The position numbers and the translations under genes are program-made. The notes under the pieces were generated by a model. It did not search any database, was not told where the DNA came from, and saw nothing but the letters and a program-made list of their open reading frames with translations. A stretch of 46,938 nucleotides of DNA from Kitasatospora sp. Root107 (GTDB taxonomy: Bacteria; Actinomycetota; Actinomycetes; Streptomycetales; Streptomycetaceae): positions 36,993 through 83,930 of the forward strand of contig NZ_LMCT01000025.1 in NCBI RefSeq assembly GCF_001424875.1. The letters run 5' to 3'. This document shows positions 16,395-24,728 of the stretch, piece by piece; positions within the stretch are counted from its first letter, which is position 1, and the number at the start of each line of letters is the position of its first letter.

Positions 16395-17252
16395 TCAGTG
16401 CCGGAGTTCGAGCGTGCAGCACTTGGCGCTGCCGCCCGCCTTGAGCAGCTCGGAGAGGTCCACCCCGTGGGTGTGGAAGCCCCTGGCCCGGAGCTTGGCG
16501 GCCAGGCCGGTGGCGGCCGCCGGAAGGATCACGTTGTAGCCGTCGGAGACCGCGTTGAGGCCGAAGACCACCGCGTCCGCCTCGTCGGCGAGCACCGCGT
16601 CCGGGAACAGCGTCTCCAGCACCCGGCGGCTCTCCGGGGTGAACGCGGCCGGGTAGTACATGACCTCGTCCTCGTCCAGCACGGCCAGCGCGGTGTCCAG
16701 GTGGTAGAAGCGGGGGTCCACCAGGGTCAGCCCGACCACCGGGCGGCCGAACAGCGCCTCGGCCTCGGCCTGCGAGCGCGGGTCGGAGCGGAAGCCGTTG
16801 CCGGCCAGGATGGCCCGACGGGTGGTCAGGTAGTCGCCCTCGCCCTCGTTCGGGTACTGCGCCTGCACGACCTCCACGAACCCCTGTTTGCGGAACCAGT
16901 CCACGTAGTACGCCGATTCACCGTCCCGTTCGGGGTGGCGGAACCGGGCGACCAGCGCCTTGTCGTCCACCACCGTGGCGCCGTTGGCGGCGAAGACCAT
17001 GTCCGGCAGGCCGGCCTCGGCGTCGATGGTCTGCACGTGGTGGCCGAGCTCGACCAGCAGGGTGTGCAGCACCTCCCACTGCGCGATGGCCAGGTCGTTG
17101 GAGGTGGGCTTCTCCGGGTTCATCCACGGGTTGATGGTGTACGTGACGTCGAAGTGGTCCGGACGGCACATCAGGAAGTGCCGGATACGTGCCTGCCGCC
17201 GGGTCGCAGCGGTCTCGAACACATCGGTCTCGCGGGCGAGGAGGTCGGTCAT
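16395..17252 (-). CDS. DDAH/amidinotransferase-family hydrolase (intact catalytic residues)
   Basis: This 285-aa protein belongs to the guanidine-modifying superfamily (dimethylarginine dimethylaminohydrolase, arginine deiminase, amidinotransferase). It shows PDMVFAANGA, NEGEGD with Glu136, FYHLD with His184 and a C-terminal GGSAKCCT with Cys278. These match the Glu-His-Cys set of bacterial DDAH. The family works through a covalent Cys-amidino intermediate, so it could hydrolyse an N-substituted arginine to citrulline or transfer an amidino group. In this operon it may act on an arginine-derived or guanidino intermediate, which is an inference. It lies between the flavin monooxygenase (55-bp gap) and the ATP-grasp ligase (42-bp gap). 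A paralogue at 33743-34555 lacks two of the three catalytic residues. Confidence 0.85.
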   Translation of the reverse strand: MTDLLARETDVFETAATRRQARIRHFLMCRPDHFDVTYTINPWMNPEKPTSNDLAIAQWEVLHTLLVELGHHVQTIDAEAGLPDMVFAANGATVVDDKALVARFRHPERDGESAYYVDWFRKQGFVEVVQAQYPNEGEGDYLTTRRAILAGNGFRSDPRSQAEAEALFGRPVVGLTLVDPRFYHLDTALAVLDEDEVMYYPAAFTPESRRVLETLFPDAVLADEADAVVFGLNAVSDGYNVILPAAATGLAAKLRARGFHTHGVDLSELLKAGGSAKCCTLELRH

Positions 17253-17307
17253 GAGGGTGTGTGTCCTTCCGGGGGTGTTGGAAGATGTGCTCGGGGCGCC
17301 CGAGGTC

Positions 17308-18498
17308 TCAGCCGGTGATGCCGAGGCTCAGCGGGAAGCCGGGCTTGCTGCCCAGCAGGTACGCGCCGGCGGTCTGCAGGATCTTGTCCTGGGCCACCAC
17401 GTGCTGGCACATCGTCATGGTGTCGCGAAGCCAGCGGTCCAGGGGGCTCGGGCGGTAGATCGACCCCGTCTGCATCAGGTCGTACAGCCGCATCACGATC
17501 GAGCGGGCGGTCCGGAAGGCGTGCAGCCGGGACAGCGGCAGCGCCGCGCGCTCGTCGGCGGTCATGTCGTCCATCGTGCCGCCGGCCGCCAGCACCTCCC
17601 ACTGGCGCCGCATCGCGCCGTAGACCGCGCTCCGGGTGGCGTTGAAGTCCGCCTCGCACTCGGCCAGCGCGACCTGCATCCGCCAGTTGTCGTTCCAACC
17701 CCCGCCGCCCGGCTGCGACTTGGCGACCACCTGGTCCCGCACCCAGTCCAGCGCCGCCCGGGCCACCCCGAGCGGGACGCCCGGCATGTTGCGCATGTGC
17801 ACCTCGGGCTGGGCCAGCGGGCCCTCGCCGTTGCGGACCTCGGCGAAGGTCATCGTGCGGTTCTCCGGGACGAACACGTCGGTGATCGTGTAGTCGCAAC
17901 TCCCGCTGCCGGCCAGGCCGGTGGTGTGCCAGGTGTCGATCACCTCGACGTCGGACTGCGGGACCGCCAGCAGGATCGAGTCCTGCGGGCCCTCGGCCGG
18001 CCAGGGCTTGCCGCCCTCGGTGATGAAGGCGCCGGAGACCACCCAGTCGGCCTGGGTGATGCCGCTGCCGAACTGCCAGCGCCCGCTGAGCCGGTAGCCG
18101 CCGGGGACCCGGTCGGCCTTGCCGGTCGGGAAGAGCAGCCCGGCGGTGGCCATGTCGATGCTGGGGAACATCTCCTTGGCCGTCACCTCGTCCAGGAAGT
18201 TGGCGTACAGGCCCGAGTCCATCCCGATCATCGCGCACCAGCCGGCCGAGGTGTCACCGTAGGCCAGCGCCTCGACCACCTCGGTCTGCTCGATCGAGGT
18301 CAGCTCGGGGCCGCCCCAGGCCTTGCTGAAACCCATCCGGAAGGCGCCGGTGCCCCGGATCAACTCGACCACGTCGGCCGGGAGTCGGCGGTTCTGTTCG
18401 ATCTCCACCGAGCGCTCCCGCAGCTGCGGGGCCAGCGCCTTGGCCGCAGCGAGGATCTCGACGGCGGTGTTCGGGACCGCCGGGTTGTTCGACGACAT
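17308..18498 (-). CDS. acyl-CoA-dehydrogenase-fold flavin monooxygenase
   Basis: This 396-aa protein has the acyl-CoA dehydrogenase fold of group D flavin monooxygenases (HsaA, DszC and sugar N-oxygenase type). Visible features are the N-terminal helical domain, FRMGFSKAWGGPE, GRWQFGSGITQADW in the beta domain, WHTTGLAGSGSCDY and a C-terminal helical bundle. Such proteins use free reduced FMN or FAD from a partner reductase to hydroxylate carbon or nitrogen. The reductase is encoded directly upstream (18501-19010, 2-bp gap), which supports a two-component monooxygenase. In this operon a likely substrate is a hydrazine or amine nitrogen, giving N-hydroxy, azoxy or diazo chemistry, but C-hydroxylation is equally possible. 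The ATG follows AAGGAG. Confidence 0.85.
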   Translation of the reverse strand: MSSNNPAVPNTAVEILAAAKALAPQLRERSVEIEQNRRLPADVVELIRGTGAFRMGFSKAWGGPELTSIEQTEVVEALAYGDTSAGWCAMIGMDSGLYANFLDEVTAKEMFPSIDMATAGLLFPTGKADRVPGGYRLSGRWQFGSGITQADWVVSGAFITEGGKPWPAEGPQDSILLAVPQSDVEVIDTWHTTGLAGSGSCDYTITDVFVPENRTMTFAEVRNGEGPLAQPEVHMRNMPGVPLGVARAALDWVRDQVVAKSQPGGGGWNDNWRMQVALAECEADFNATRSAVYGAMRRQWEVLAAGGTMDDMTADERAALPLSRLHAFRTARSIVMRLYDLMQTGSIYRPSPLDRWLRDTMTMCQHVVAQDKILQTAGAYLLGSKPGFPLSLGITG

Positions 18499-18500
18499 CT

Positions 18501-19010
18501 TCAGGACTCCTTCGAGGTGCTGGCGGACGCCAGGTGCTGGAAACTGCCGTGCAGGAAGAGCAGAGGGGGCTGAAGGTCACGGACGCCGGTGGAGACCACC
18601 TCACCGATCACCATCGTGTGGTCGCCGACGTCGAAGCTGTCCCAGAGCACGCACTCCAGGCCGCTGTGCTCGTCCAGGACGAGCGCTCCGGTCTTCGGCC
18701 CCGGGGTGGCCGGGAGGGCGTCGACCGCTTCGGCGCGGTCGACCCGTCCCTTGGCGAGCCGCCGGGCCAGCGGCTCCGCCTCGCAGTCGAGGATGGAGAC
18801 CGCCCACTTCTTGGTCTCCAGCAGATCGGTGAGGAACTGTGAGTCACGGTGCAGGGAGAGCGAGACCAGCGGCGGGTCGAGCGAGACCGAGGTCAGGGAG
18901 TTGAGCGTCACCGCGTCGTGGCGGCGAATGCCCTCGCGGTCGGCGTAGGTGGTGGCGACACAGACTCCGGTGGCGAAATTGCGCATCGCGCCGCGCAGAT
19001 CGGGTGACAT
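18501..19010 (-). CDS. HpaC-type flavin reductase
   Basis: This 169-aa protein is the normal length for the FMN-binding flavin reductase family (HpaC/RutF/HsaB). It shows MRNFATGVCVATT at the N-terminus, NSLTSVSLDPPLVSLSLH (flavin-binding segment) and FDVGDHTMVIGEV near the C-terminus. It would reduce free flavin with NAD(P)H and supply it to the monooxygenase encoded next. The ATG at 19010 follows GAGAGGACCCTGAC. The open frame extends farther upstream, but that extension overlaps the BBE gene and has arginine-rich, shadow-like composition. Confidence 0.88.
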   Translation of the reverse strand: MSPDLRGAMRNFATGVCVATTYADREGIRRHDAVTLNSLTSVSLDPPLVSLSLHRDSQFLTDLLETKKWAVSILDCEAEPLARRLAKGRVDRAEAVDALPATPGPKTGALVLDEHSGLECVLWDSFDVGDHTMVIGEVVSTGVRDLQPPLLFLHGSFQHLASASTSKES

Positions 19011-19108
19011 GTCAGGGTCCTCTCGTGCTCGGTTCGGAAGACGGTACGTCGGGTGACGGTCCGTCGGTCGGCGGTATGTCAGATGCCGGAAGAGCGCCCG
19101 GCGGTCTG

Positions 19109-20467
19109 TCAGATCCCCTGCGGGAAGTCGAAGACCCGGTCCGGGTCGTACTGGCGCTTGATCTGCCGCAGCCGGTCCAGGTTGGGGCCGAAGTAGGCGG
19201 ACTGGGCGCCGGGCAGGTCGGGGTCGGTGAAGTTGACGTAGCTGGCGTCCCGGGCGAACTCGCCCATCGCGTCGTGCAGTTCGGTCAGCCAGTCCAGGTT
19301 GGCCTGCCGGACCTCGGCGCTGTCCTCGGTGCTCCAGGAGGTGTCCATCGAGACCAGGAAGAGCACGTCCCGGTGCGGGAAGGCGGTCTCGGTGGCCGGG
19401 ATCTTGTTGATCGCGCCGCCCCAGGTGAAGAGCGCGATGCCGGCGCCGTCCGGGTTGGCGCTGCCCGGCCACCTGGCCAGGGCGGTCAGCGCGGTGTGCA
19501 CGGCCTCCTCGGAGAGCGGCTCGCTGACCGTCCTGGTGCGGACCGCGAACGGGTCACCCGAGGTCTCGTGGTGCAGGAAGTCCTTGGCCTCCCAGTAGCT
19601 CCGGTCCTCGATCTCGGCCCGGTCCGGCACCACGGTGTCCAGGACGGGGGCCAGGAGCGTCCGCAACTCCGAGGCGGGGCCCAGGTACTGACCGATCACC
19701 GAGACCACTCCGTCATCTCCGGACGAGCGGTTGACGCCGATCCGGGCGGAGAACTCGTTCGGGGCGCCCTGCATGATCAGCTGCATCACCGGCAGCACCG
19801 TGGCCGCGTCGGTCAGCGGCCAGATCAGCAGGCAGGTGGAGCTGGCGACGGTCGGCCTGGCCTGGAAGGTGAAGGAGGTGTTGACTCCGAAGTTGCCGCC
19901 ACCGCCGCCCCGGCAGGCCCAGAACAGGTCCGAGTTCTCGTGCTCGTTGCAGGTCACCAGGGTGCCGTCGGCGAGCACCAGGTCGGTCTCCACCAGGGCG
20001 TCGCAGGTGAGGCCGAAGGCCCGGGAGACCGCGGCCACACCCCCGCCGAGGGTGAGGCCGCCGATCCCGACGTCGTTCGAGTTGCCGAGCGGCACCGCCA
20101 GGTCGTGGCGCTGGAGTTCGGCGTACAGCTGGCCGGCCCGGACCCCGCCGCCGACCCGGACCAGCTCGGAGCCGCGGTCCACCGTGATCGCGTCCAGTCC
20201 GTGCAGGTCGAGCACCAGACCGGTGGTGACGGCCTGGCCGGCGTAGCTGTGACCGCCGCCCCTGGCCACCACCGGCAGCCCCTGCGAGCGGGCCCAGGCG
20301 ATCCCCCGGGCCACGTCCGCCACACTGGCCACCGAGAGCACCCCGGCCGCCGTGATCCCCGCGTAGCGCTTGTTGAAGGCGCTGCTGTTCTCCTCGAAGC
20401 CGGGCTCTCCCGGCCGGCTGACCCGGCCGTCCACCTGGCTGCGCAGGCTCTCCCAGTCGATACTCAT
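19109..20467 (-). CDS. BBE-like FAD-linked oxidase
   Basis: This 452-aa protein has a PP-loop FAD-binding domain (FAD_binding_4) and a C-terminal BBE domain. RGGGHSYAG contains the histidine that usually carries the 8-alpha covalent FAD bond. The segment where bicovalent members have Cys reads LGNSNDVGIGG, so only one covalent bond is expected. The C-terminus has YVNFTDPDL, YFGPNLDRLRQIKRQYDPD and VFDFPQGI, all typical of the BBE domain. Such enzymes take hydride from C-H, C-O or C-N and pass electrons to oxygen. In this operon it is a candidate for oxidising a hydrazine or amine to a hydrazone or imine. The ATG at 20467 follows AGGAGG and overlaps the upstream gene by 4 bp (ATGA). Confidence 0.88.
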   Translation of the reverse strand: MSIDWESLRSQVDGRVSRPGEPGFEENSSAFNKRYAGITAAGVLSVASVADVARGIAWARSQGLPVVARGGGHSYAGQAVTTGLVLDLHGLDAITVDRGSELVRVGGGVRAGQLYAELQRHDLAVPLGNSNDVGIGGLTLGGGVAAVSRAFGLTCDALVETDLVLADGTLVTCNEHENSDLFWACRGGGGGNFGVNTSFTFQARPTVASSTCLLIWPLTDAATVLPVMQLIMQGAPNEFSARIGVNRSSGDDGVVSVIGQYLGPASELRTLLAPVLDTVVPDRAEIEDRSYWEAKDFLHHETSGDPFAVRTRTVSEPLSEEAVHTALTALARWPGSANPDGAGIALFTWGGAINKIPATETAFPHRDVLFLVSMDTSWSTEDSAEVRQANLDWLTELHDAMGEFARDASYVNFTDPDLPGAQSAYFGPNLDRLRQIKRQYDPDRVFDFPQGI

Positions 20468-20817
20468 CGCACTGCCTCCTGCTTCTGACGTTCCGTCACT
20501 TCCGACAGGTAGGAGGTTCCGGACTCGGCGTGCGGGCCGTAGCGCTCCCATTCCTCGCGCAGCAGCAGTTCGCCGTCCGCGCCTTCCTCCGGGGTGTTCG
20601 TCGAATGCCCCGCGATCACTTCTCCGCCGGTCAGCACCATGGTGTAGGCGAGCCGCAGCGTGCCGTCCTCACTGCAGGTGCCGGCCACGCTCCCCCGGCG
20701 GACCGGTCCGCCGGCGAAGTCCGCCCAGACCAGGTCGTCCCGCTGGTGGTAGACCGCCACCACCCCGTCGGTCGATTCGAGCTTCCGGAACTGGCGTCCG
20801 TCGTAATCAATCCTCAT
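20464..20817 (-). CDS. small conserved protein of the family often mislabelled N-acetylglutamate synthase
   Basis: This 117-aa protein reads MRIDYDGRQFRKLES, YHQRDDLVWADFAGG, VAGTCSEDGTLRLAY and STPEE-type loops, ending LREEWERYG. I recognise the pattern from a family of about 110 aa found in Bacillus and other bacteria. Databases often call it N-acetylglutamate synthase without evidence for the activity. Predicted strands repeat regularly, so it is probably a small beta-barrel or half-barrel. It overlaps its neighbours by 4 bp on each side (ATGA at 20814-20817 and at 20464-20467), so it is translated within the metabolite operon. Its role there is unknown. A binding or stabilising protein is as possible as an enzyme. 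Confidence 0.75.
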   Translation of the reverse strand: MRIDYDGRQFRKLESTDGVVAVYHQRDDLVWADFAGGPVRRGSVAGTCSEDGTLRLAYTMVLTGGEVIAGHSTNTPEEGADGELLLREEWERYGPHAESGTSYLSEVTERQKQEAVR

Positions 20818-22112
20818 TTGTCCACGTCCAACAGCCCTGCAGGCATCTCCAGCACCGCACTCACGTCCTTTCGTTCCAGCGGATCTGCGTCCAGCTCAAC
20901 TGCGTTCAGTGCAATCCGGAGGCGTTCGGTGACGCCCTCCCGGTCCTCGGCCTGGGAGACCACGAAGGAGTGCCTGGCCAGGTAGCCGCCGGGCGGCAGC
21001 CGCAGCTCGGTGCCCGGGTCGACCATCGGCGCGGCGGTCACCAGGCCTGGCAGGCCGGTCGGCACCCGCACCTCGCGGACGGTGACGTCCTCGGTCGGGT
21101 AGCCGAACCGGATGCCGGCCACCTCGTGCCGGGTGAAGGCGATGTCCGGGCGGATCCCGGTGGCGGCCTCCACCAGCACCTCACCGACGTCGATCCCGGT
21201 GGCGATCCGGCCCAGGAAGGGGATCAGGTCCCCGCCCAGCCGGCCGTTGATCTCGATGATCACCGGGCCGTAACTGGTCAGCTTGACCTCGGCGTGGGTC
21301 ATCCCGTTCTCGACGTTCAGCACCTCGTGCGCCTTGGCCAGCACGTCCAGCAGCTCCTGGTCCCGGAGCAGCGGGTCGGCGGCGTCCACGACGTGGCCGA
21401 TCTCCTCGAAGTACGGGTGGTGTCCGGTCTCCTTGCGGGCGATGAACATCGCCCGGTACTCGCCCTGGTGCACCACACCGTCGATGCTGATCTCGGGTCC
21501 GACGGCGTAGCCCTCGACGATCGCCCCGCCGCGGAACGGCTCGTCGCCGACCAGGCTGGCGTTCGAGGCGACCAGGTACGCCTGGTCCAACTGGGCCTCG
21601 TCCTCGGCGAGTACCACGCCCATCGAGGCACCCAGGGCCCGCGGCTTGACCACCACGGGGTAGCCGATCCGCTCGGCCACCGCCCGGGCCTGCTCCAGGG
21701 TGTCGGTCAACTCGAAGCCGGGCTGCGGGAGTCCGGCGGCGGAGAGCAGCGAGCGGGTCCGGTGCTTGTCCCGGCAGCCCTGCACACCCTCGAGCCCGAG
21801 ACCCGGGACCCCGAACTCGGCGGCCAGCTCGGCGGCCGGCATCACCAGCGGCTCGTCGTAGCAGGCCACCCCGACCACCGTCCGGCGGCCGGCGATCTCC
21901 CGGGCCGCGTCCCGCAGTTGCTCGTGGTCGAAGACGTTGACCACGGTGATCTCGTCGAAGTACTCCTGCTGCCAGGTGGGCTTGAGGTTGTTGACCAGCA
22001 CCAGCTTGAGGCCGAGTTCACCCGCCCGCCGGGCGGCGGACTCGATGATGTACTCGCGGTAGAGTTTGAGCCCGCTGCCGATCACCAGCAGCACTCGGTC
22101 GTCGCCGGTCAT
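20814..22112 (-). CDS. ATP-grasp ligase (2)
   Basis: This 432-aa protein has an N-terminal Rossmann-like domain (VLLVIGSGLKLYREY) and an ATP-grasp core. It shows GYPVVVKPRALGASMGV (ATP-binding loop), GGAIVEGYAVGPEISID and HAEVKLTSYGPVIIEINGRL, which holds the metal ligands in EINGR. A C-terminal beta domain closes the fold, as in L-amino-acid ligases and carnosine-synthase-like enzymes. It should join a carboxylic acid to an amine through an acyl phosphate. It follows the FAD enzyme that would release the hydrazino acid, with a 4-bp overlap. It is therefore the better candidate of the two ligases for coupling a hydrazino acid to an amino acid (inference). Confidence 0.87.
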   Translation of the reverse strand: MTGDDRVLLVIGSGLKLYREYIIESAARRAGELGLKLVLVNNLKPTWQQEYFDEITVVNVFDHEQLRDAAREIAGRRTVVGVACYDEPLVMPAAELAAEFGVPGLGLEGVQGCRDKHRTRSLLSAAGLPQPGFELTDTLEQARAVAERIGYPVVVKPRALGASMGVVLAEDEAQLDQAYLVASNASLVGDEPFRGGAIVEGYAVGPEISIDGVVHQGEYRAMFIARKETGHHPYFEEIGHVVDAADPLLRDQELLDVLAKAHEVLNVENGMTHAEVKLTSYGPVIIEINGRLGGDLIPFLGRIATGIDVGEVLVEAATGIRPDIAFTRHEVAGIRFGYPTEDVTVREVRVPTGLPGLVTAAPMVDPGTELRLPPGGYLARHSFVVSQAEDREGVTERLRIALNAVELDADPLERKDVSAVLEMPAGLLDVDK

Positions 22113-23188
22113 TTCGCTTCATCTCCAAGGTGGTTGGTGTCGTCGAGAGCCGCCACGATGCGGTCGGCGACCAGCGGGGCGGTACGGAAGCCGTCGCCGC
22201 CGCTGGCGGTACGGGCCCAGGTCTTCGGGCCGAGCTGGATCAGGTGGGCGGCGCCGGTGCCGGCATCCACCAGGTAGTGGCAGCGCTTGACCGCCATCAC
22301 CGTGTAGCGCTTCGGGTCGGTCAGGATCGGCTCGGACAGCACCTGCTCGGCCCAGCGGAGCTCTTCGGCGGGGCTGCCGTCGGCGGCCAGGTCGGCCTCC
22401 CGGCAGACGGTGGCCGAGCTCGCCTTGAGCAGCGTCCCCTCACCGGGCGGCAGCAGCCAGGCGGTGCCTTCGGAGCCGATCCGGCCGATGCCGGGGGTCC
22501 GCTCCCAGACCGCTGCCAGGTCCTCCGGTGGCTTGAGGTAGACCAGGGTCTGACGGTGCAGCAGCATCGGCAGGTCGACCAGGTTCTTCGACCAGGGGCC
22601 GGTGGCGATCAGCGTCAGGTCGGACTCCAGGGTCTCCGCGTCGGGCAGGTGCACCTCGCCGGTCTCCGGGTCCACCGCCTTGACCTCCTGCCAGGGGCGG
22701 AGCGTGACGTTGGGCTGCTCGGCCAGCCAGCGGACCACTGCCGCCAGGGCGTGGTCGGCGAGCAGGACGCCTCCCTGGTGCTCCAGCACGCCGACCGAGT
22801 CGGCGGGGAACCGCACGTGCGGGAAGTCGGCGGTGTCCATCAGGGTGACCGGGAGACCGGCGTCGGCCGCGGCTGCGGTCACCTGGTCGATCCCGGCGGC
22901 CGGCCAGGCGGAGAGCATGCCGACCTGGCGGTAGAACTTGGTACCCAGCAGGGCTTCCATGGCCAGCCACCTGCGGTGTGCGACCGCGGTGCGCCTGGTT
23001 CCCGCCAGGTCGTCCGGGTCCAGTGCCCGGACTGCGCGGTGCTGGTCGAAGGAGGTGGAGCCCGGGTTGGGGATCGCCCCCCGGTCCAGCACGGTGACCC
23101 GGTGACCGGCCAGCGAGGCCCGTACCGCCGTCAGCAGTCCGGTCACCCCCGCCCCGACCACCAGCACCCGACGCGCTTCGGTAGCCAT
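22109..23188 (-). CDS. DAO-family FAD oxidoreductase, likely hydrazino-acid releasing
   Basis: This 359-aa protein belongs to the D-amino-acid oxidase/glycine oxidase family. An N-terminal dinucleotide fold carries VLVVGAGVTGLLTA and ends VTVLDRG. The C-terminal region has LGPKTWARTASGGDGFRTAP before the last helix. In known hydrazine pathways such as s56-p1 and triacsin, an oxidase of this class cleaves the lysine-amino acid hydrazine made by the hydrazine synthetase. It releases a hydrazino acid and aminoadipate semialdehyde. Its place directly after the MetRS-like gene (1-bp gap) supports that role here. I chose the ATG at 23188. A GTG 15 bp earlier overlaps the previous stop codon. Confidence 0.85.
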   Translation of the reverse strand: MATEARRVLVVGAGVTGLLTAVRASLAGHRVTVLDRGAIPNPGSTSFDQHRAVRALDPDDLAGTRRTAVAHRRWLAMEALLGTKFYRQVGMLSAWPAAGIDQVTAAAADAGLPVTLMDTADFPHVRFPADSVGVLEHQGGVLLADHALAAVVRWLAEQPNVTLRPWQEVKAVDPETGEVHLPDAETLESDLTLIATGPWSKNLVDLPMLLHRQTLVYLKPPEDLAAVWERTPGIGRIGSEGTAWLLPPGEGTLLKASSATVCREADLAADGSPAEELRWAEQVLSEPILTDPKRYTVMAVKRCHYLVDAGTGAAHLIQLGPKTWARTASGGDGFRTAPLVADRIVAALDDTNHLGDEAK

Positions 23189-23189
23189 C

Positions 23190-24728
23190 TCAGACCGCCC
23201 CACCGGTGAGCCGGGGCAGGACCTTCGGGGTGATCTCGGTGGTCTCGTCCCGCAGCCGGACGGCGGTGTCGTCCAGGGCCGCGGCGGCCAGGTCGATCAG
23301 GATCGGGGCGGCGCCGCGCAGGACCGCCTCCACCTGGTGGCAGAAGTCACCGGCGAGCTCGGCGGTCACCTCCCAGCGGTCCAGCCGGCCGAGCTGCTCG
23401 GCCAGCGTCTCGGCCGCACGGCCGAGGCTGAAGGCGGGCAACTGGTAGGTGGCGGCGAAGCGTTGGGTGATCCGGTCGGCGGCGAAGCGGGAGGCTGCGG
23501 AGACCGGCAGGGTCTGTCCGGCCCACCGCTCGACCTTGGCGGCCACCCGGTTCCACGGCTGGATCAGCCGGGCTCCGGTGACGGCCTCCAGGGCGCCCCA
23601 GCCGAAGTTGGTGCGCTGGTTCTCCGGGCTGGTGGCGGCCAGGTGGAACCGGCCGACGTCCCGGGGCAGCCGGTCCGCCAGGTCCTGGCCCCAGACCAGG
23701 TGACCCCGGCTGGTGGAGAACTTCTGGTGCTCCAGCTCGTAGAACTCGTTGGTGACGAACCCGGCCGGCAGGGCGTACCGGTCCCCCAGCGCCAGCAGCA
23801 TGGCGGCACCGGCGATGGCGAACGGGAAGGTGTTGTCGAAGCCGAGGAAGTAGACCACCTCGGTCTCCGCCTCCGGCCACCAGAGCTGGTCGTCGGCGGT
23901 CAGCAGCTCGCCGCGCTTCTCGGCGCCGAGTGCGGTGGTGTAGATGGACCAGGCCATCGTCTCGGCGTTCGGGTTGATGGTCTGCCCGGCCACCTCGGGG
24001 AACGGGGCGGGGATGCCCCAGGAGATCGGGTAGGTGATCGGGAGGTCGGGCAGCGGGCCGGCCAGGATCTCCTGCACGGCCTGCGCCATGTGCGGGCGGA
24101 GCGCGGCCCCGCTGCTCGCGAAGTACTCCTTCAGCTGTGCTCGGTACTCCTCCAACGGCAGGACCAGGACCGGGACTTCACGCATCTCGACGACGGCGTC
24201 GGGATACTCGGTGGAGTGTGGGTCGATCAGGTCGCCGGCCGCCGACGAGTGACCGCAGCTCTCGCAGAGACCTGCGCAGCCCTCGGTCAGGCAGACCGGG
24301 CAACCGCCCTTCACGTAGCCGTCCACCAGGTACTCGCCGGTGCTCGGCAGATAGGGGAACCGGGTCGGCCGGAGCACGATCTTGCCTGCGGAGTGCAGCC
24401 GGCCGACGAAGTCCAGCACCAGCTTGGTGAACCGCTCCTCGTCCCGGCTGAAGCCGTCGACCTCGATGCCCATCGCGGTCAGGGTGGCCTCGATCCGGGC
24501 GGTCGAGTCGGCCACCAGGGCCTCGGGGGTGGTGCCCAGACGCCGGGCGGTGGTGACCACGAAGGTCGAGGTGTCCTGGGCGCCGGTGCCGAAGACCGTC
24601 TCGCGGCCGGCCGCCCGCTGGTAGCGGGTGTAGACGTCGGCGGCCAGGAAGGGCCCGGCGAGATGGCCGAGGTGCAGGTCTCCGTTGGCGGTCGGGGCGG
24701 GAGAGATCACCGCCACGCGCTTGCTCAT
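23190..24728 (-). CDS. methionyl-tRNA-synthetase-like hydrazine synthetase component
   Basis: This 512-aa class I aminoacyl-tRNA-synthetase-like protein has the HIGH-type motif as His19-Leu-Gly-His22 and a KMSKS-type motif as Lys336-Phe-Ser-Thr-Ser. It also has a zinc knuckle with Cys143, Cys146, Cys155 and Cys158. An anticodon-binding-like helical region follows but is short, so it is unlikely to be a housekeeping MetRS. In characterised hydrazine synthetases (Spb40, PyrN and Tri28 type) a MetRS-like domain adenylates an amino acid and esterifies it to N6-hydroxylysine. A cupin domain then drives rearrangement to the N-N bond. In those proteins the two domains are fused, whereas here the cupin is a separate gene overlapping by 4 bp (ATGA). 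The ATG at 24728 follows AAGGAGAACGC. Confidence 0.88.
   Translation of the reverse strand: MSKRVAVISPAPTANGDLHLGHLAGPFLAADVYTRYQRAAGRETVFGTGAQDTSTFVVTTARRLGTTPEALVADSTARIEATLTAMGIEVDGFSRDEERFTKLVLDFVGRLHSAGKIVLRPTRFPYLPSTGEYLVDGYVKGGCPVCLTEGCAGLCESCGHSSAAGDLIDPHSTEYPDAVVEMREVPVLVLPLEEYRAQLKEYFASSGAALRPHMAQAVQEILAGPLPDLPITYPISWGIPAPFPEVAGQTINPNAETMAWSIYTTALGAEKRGELLTADDQLWWPEAETEVVYFLGFDNTFPFAIAGAAMLLALGDRYALPAGFVTNEFYELEHQKFSTSRGHLVWGQDLADRLPRDVGRFHLAATSPENQRTNFGWGALEAVTGARLIQPWNRVAAKVERWAGQTLPVSAASRFAADRITQRFAATYQLPAFSLGRAAETLAEQLGRLDRWEVTAELAGDFCHQVEAVLRGAAPILIDLAAAALDDTAVRLRDETTEITPKVLPRLTGGAV

Noticed and set aside
15531..18573. Long plus-strand open frames opposite the ATP-grasp, DDAH and ACAD-fold genes
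   Set aside because: They are antisense shadows caused by high GC; the minus-strand proteins have complete family motifs and ribosome-binding sites.
19071..19114. Imperfect direct repeat GCGGTATGTCAGAT / GCGGTCTGTCAGAT between BBE and flavin reductase genes
   Set aside because: It is short, overlaps the BBE stop and shows no operator or hairpin structure; left as a curiosity.
18501..19472. 323-aa reading of the flavin reductase with a long N-terminal extension
   Set aside because: The extension overlaps the BBE gene, is not protein-like, and a good ribosome-binding site precedes the ATG at 19010.
19109..20467. Bicovalent FAD in the BBE-like oxidase based on the Cys in GLTCD
   Set aside because: That Cys is not at the position that binds flavin in bicovalent members; the equivalent segment LGNSNDVGIGG has no Cys.
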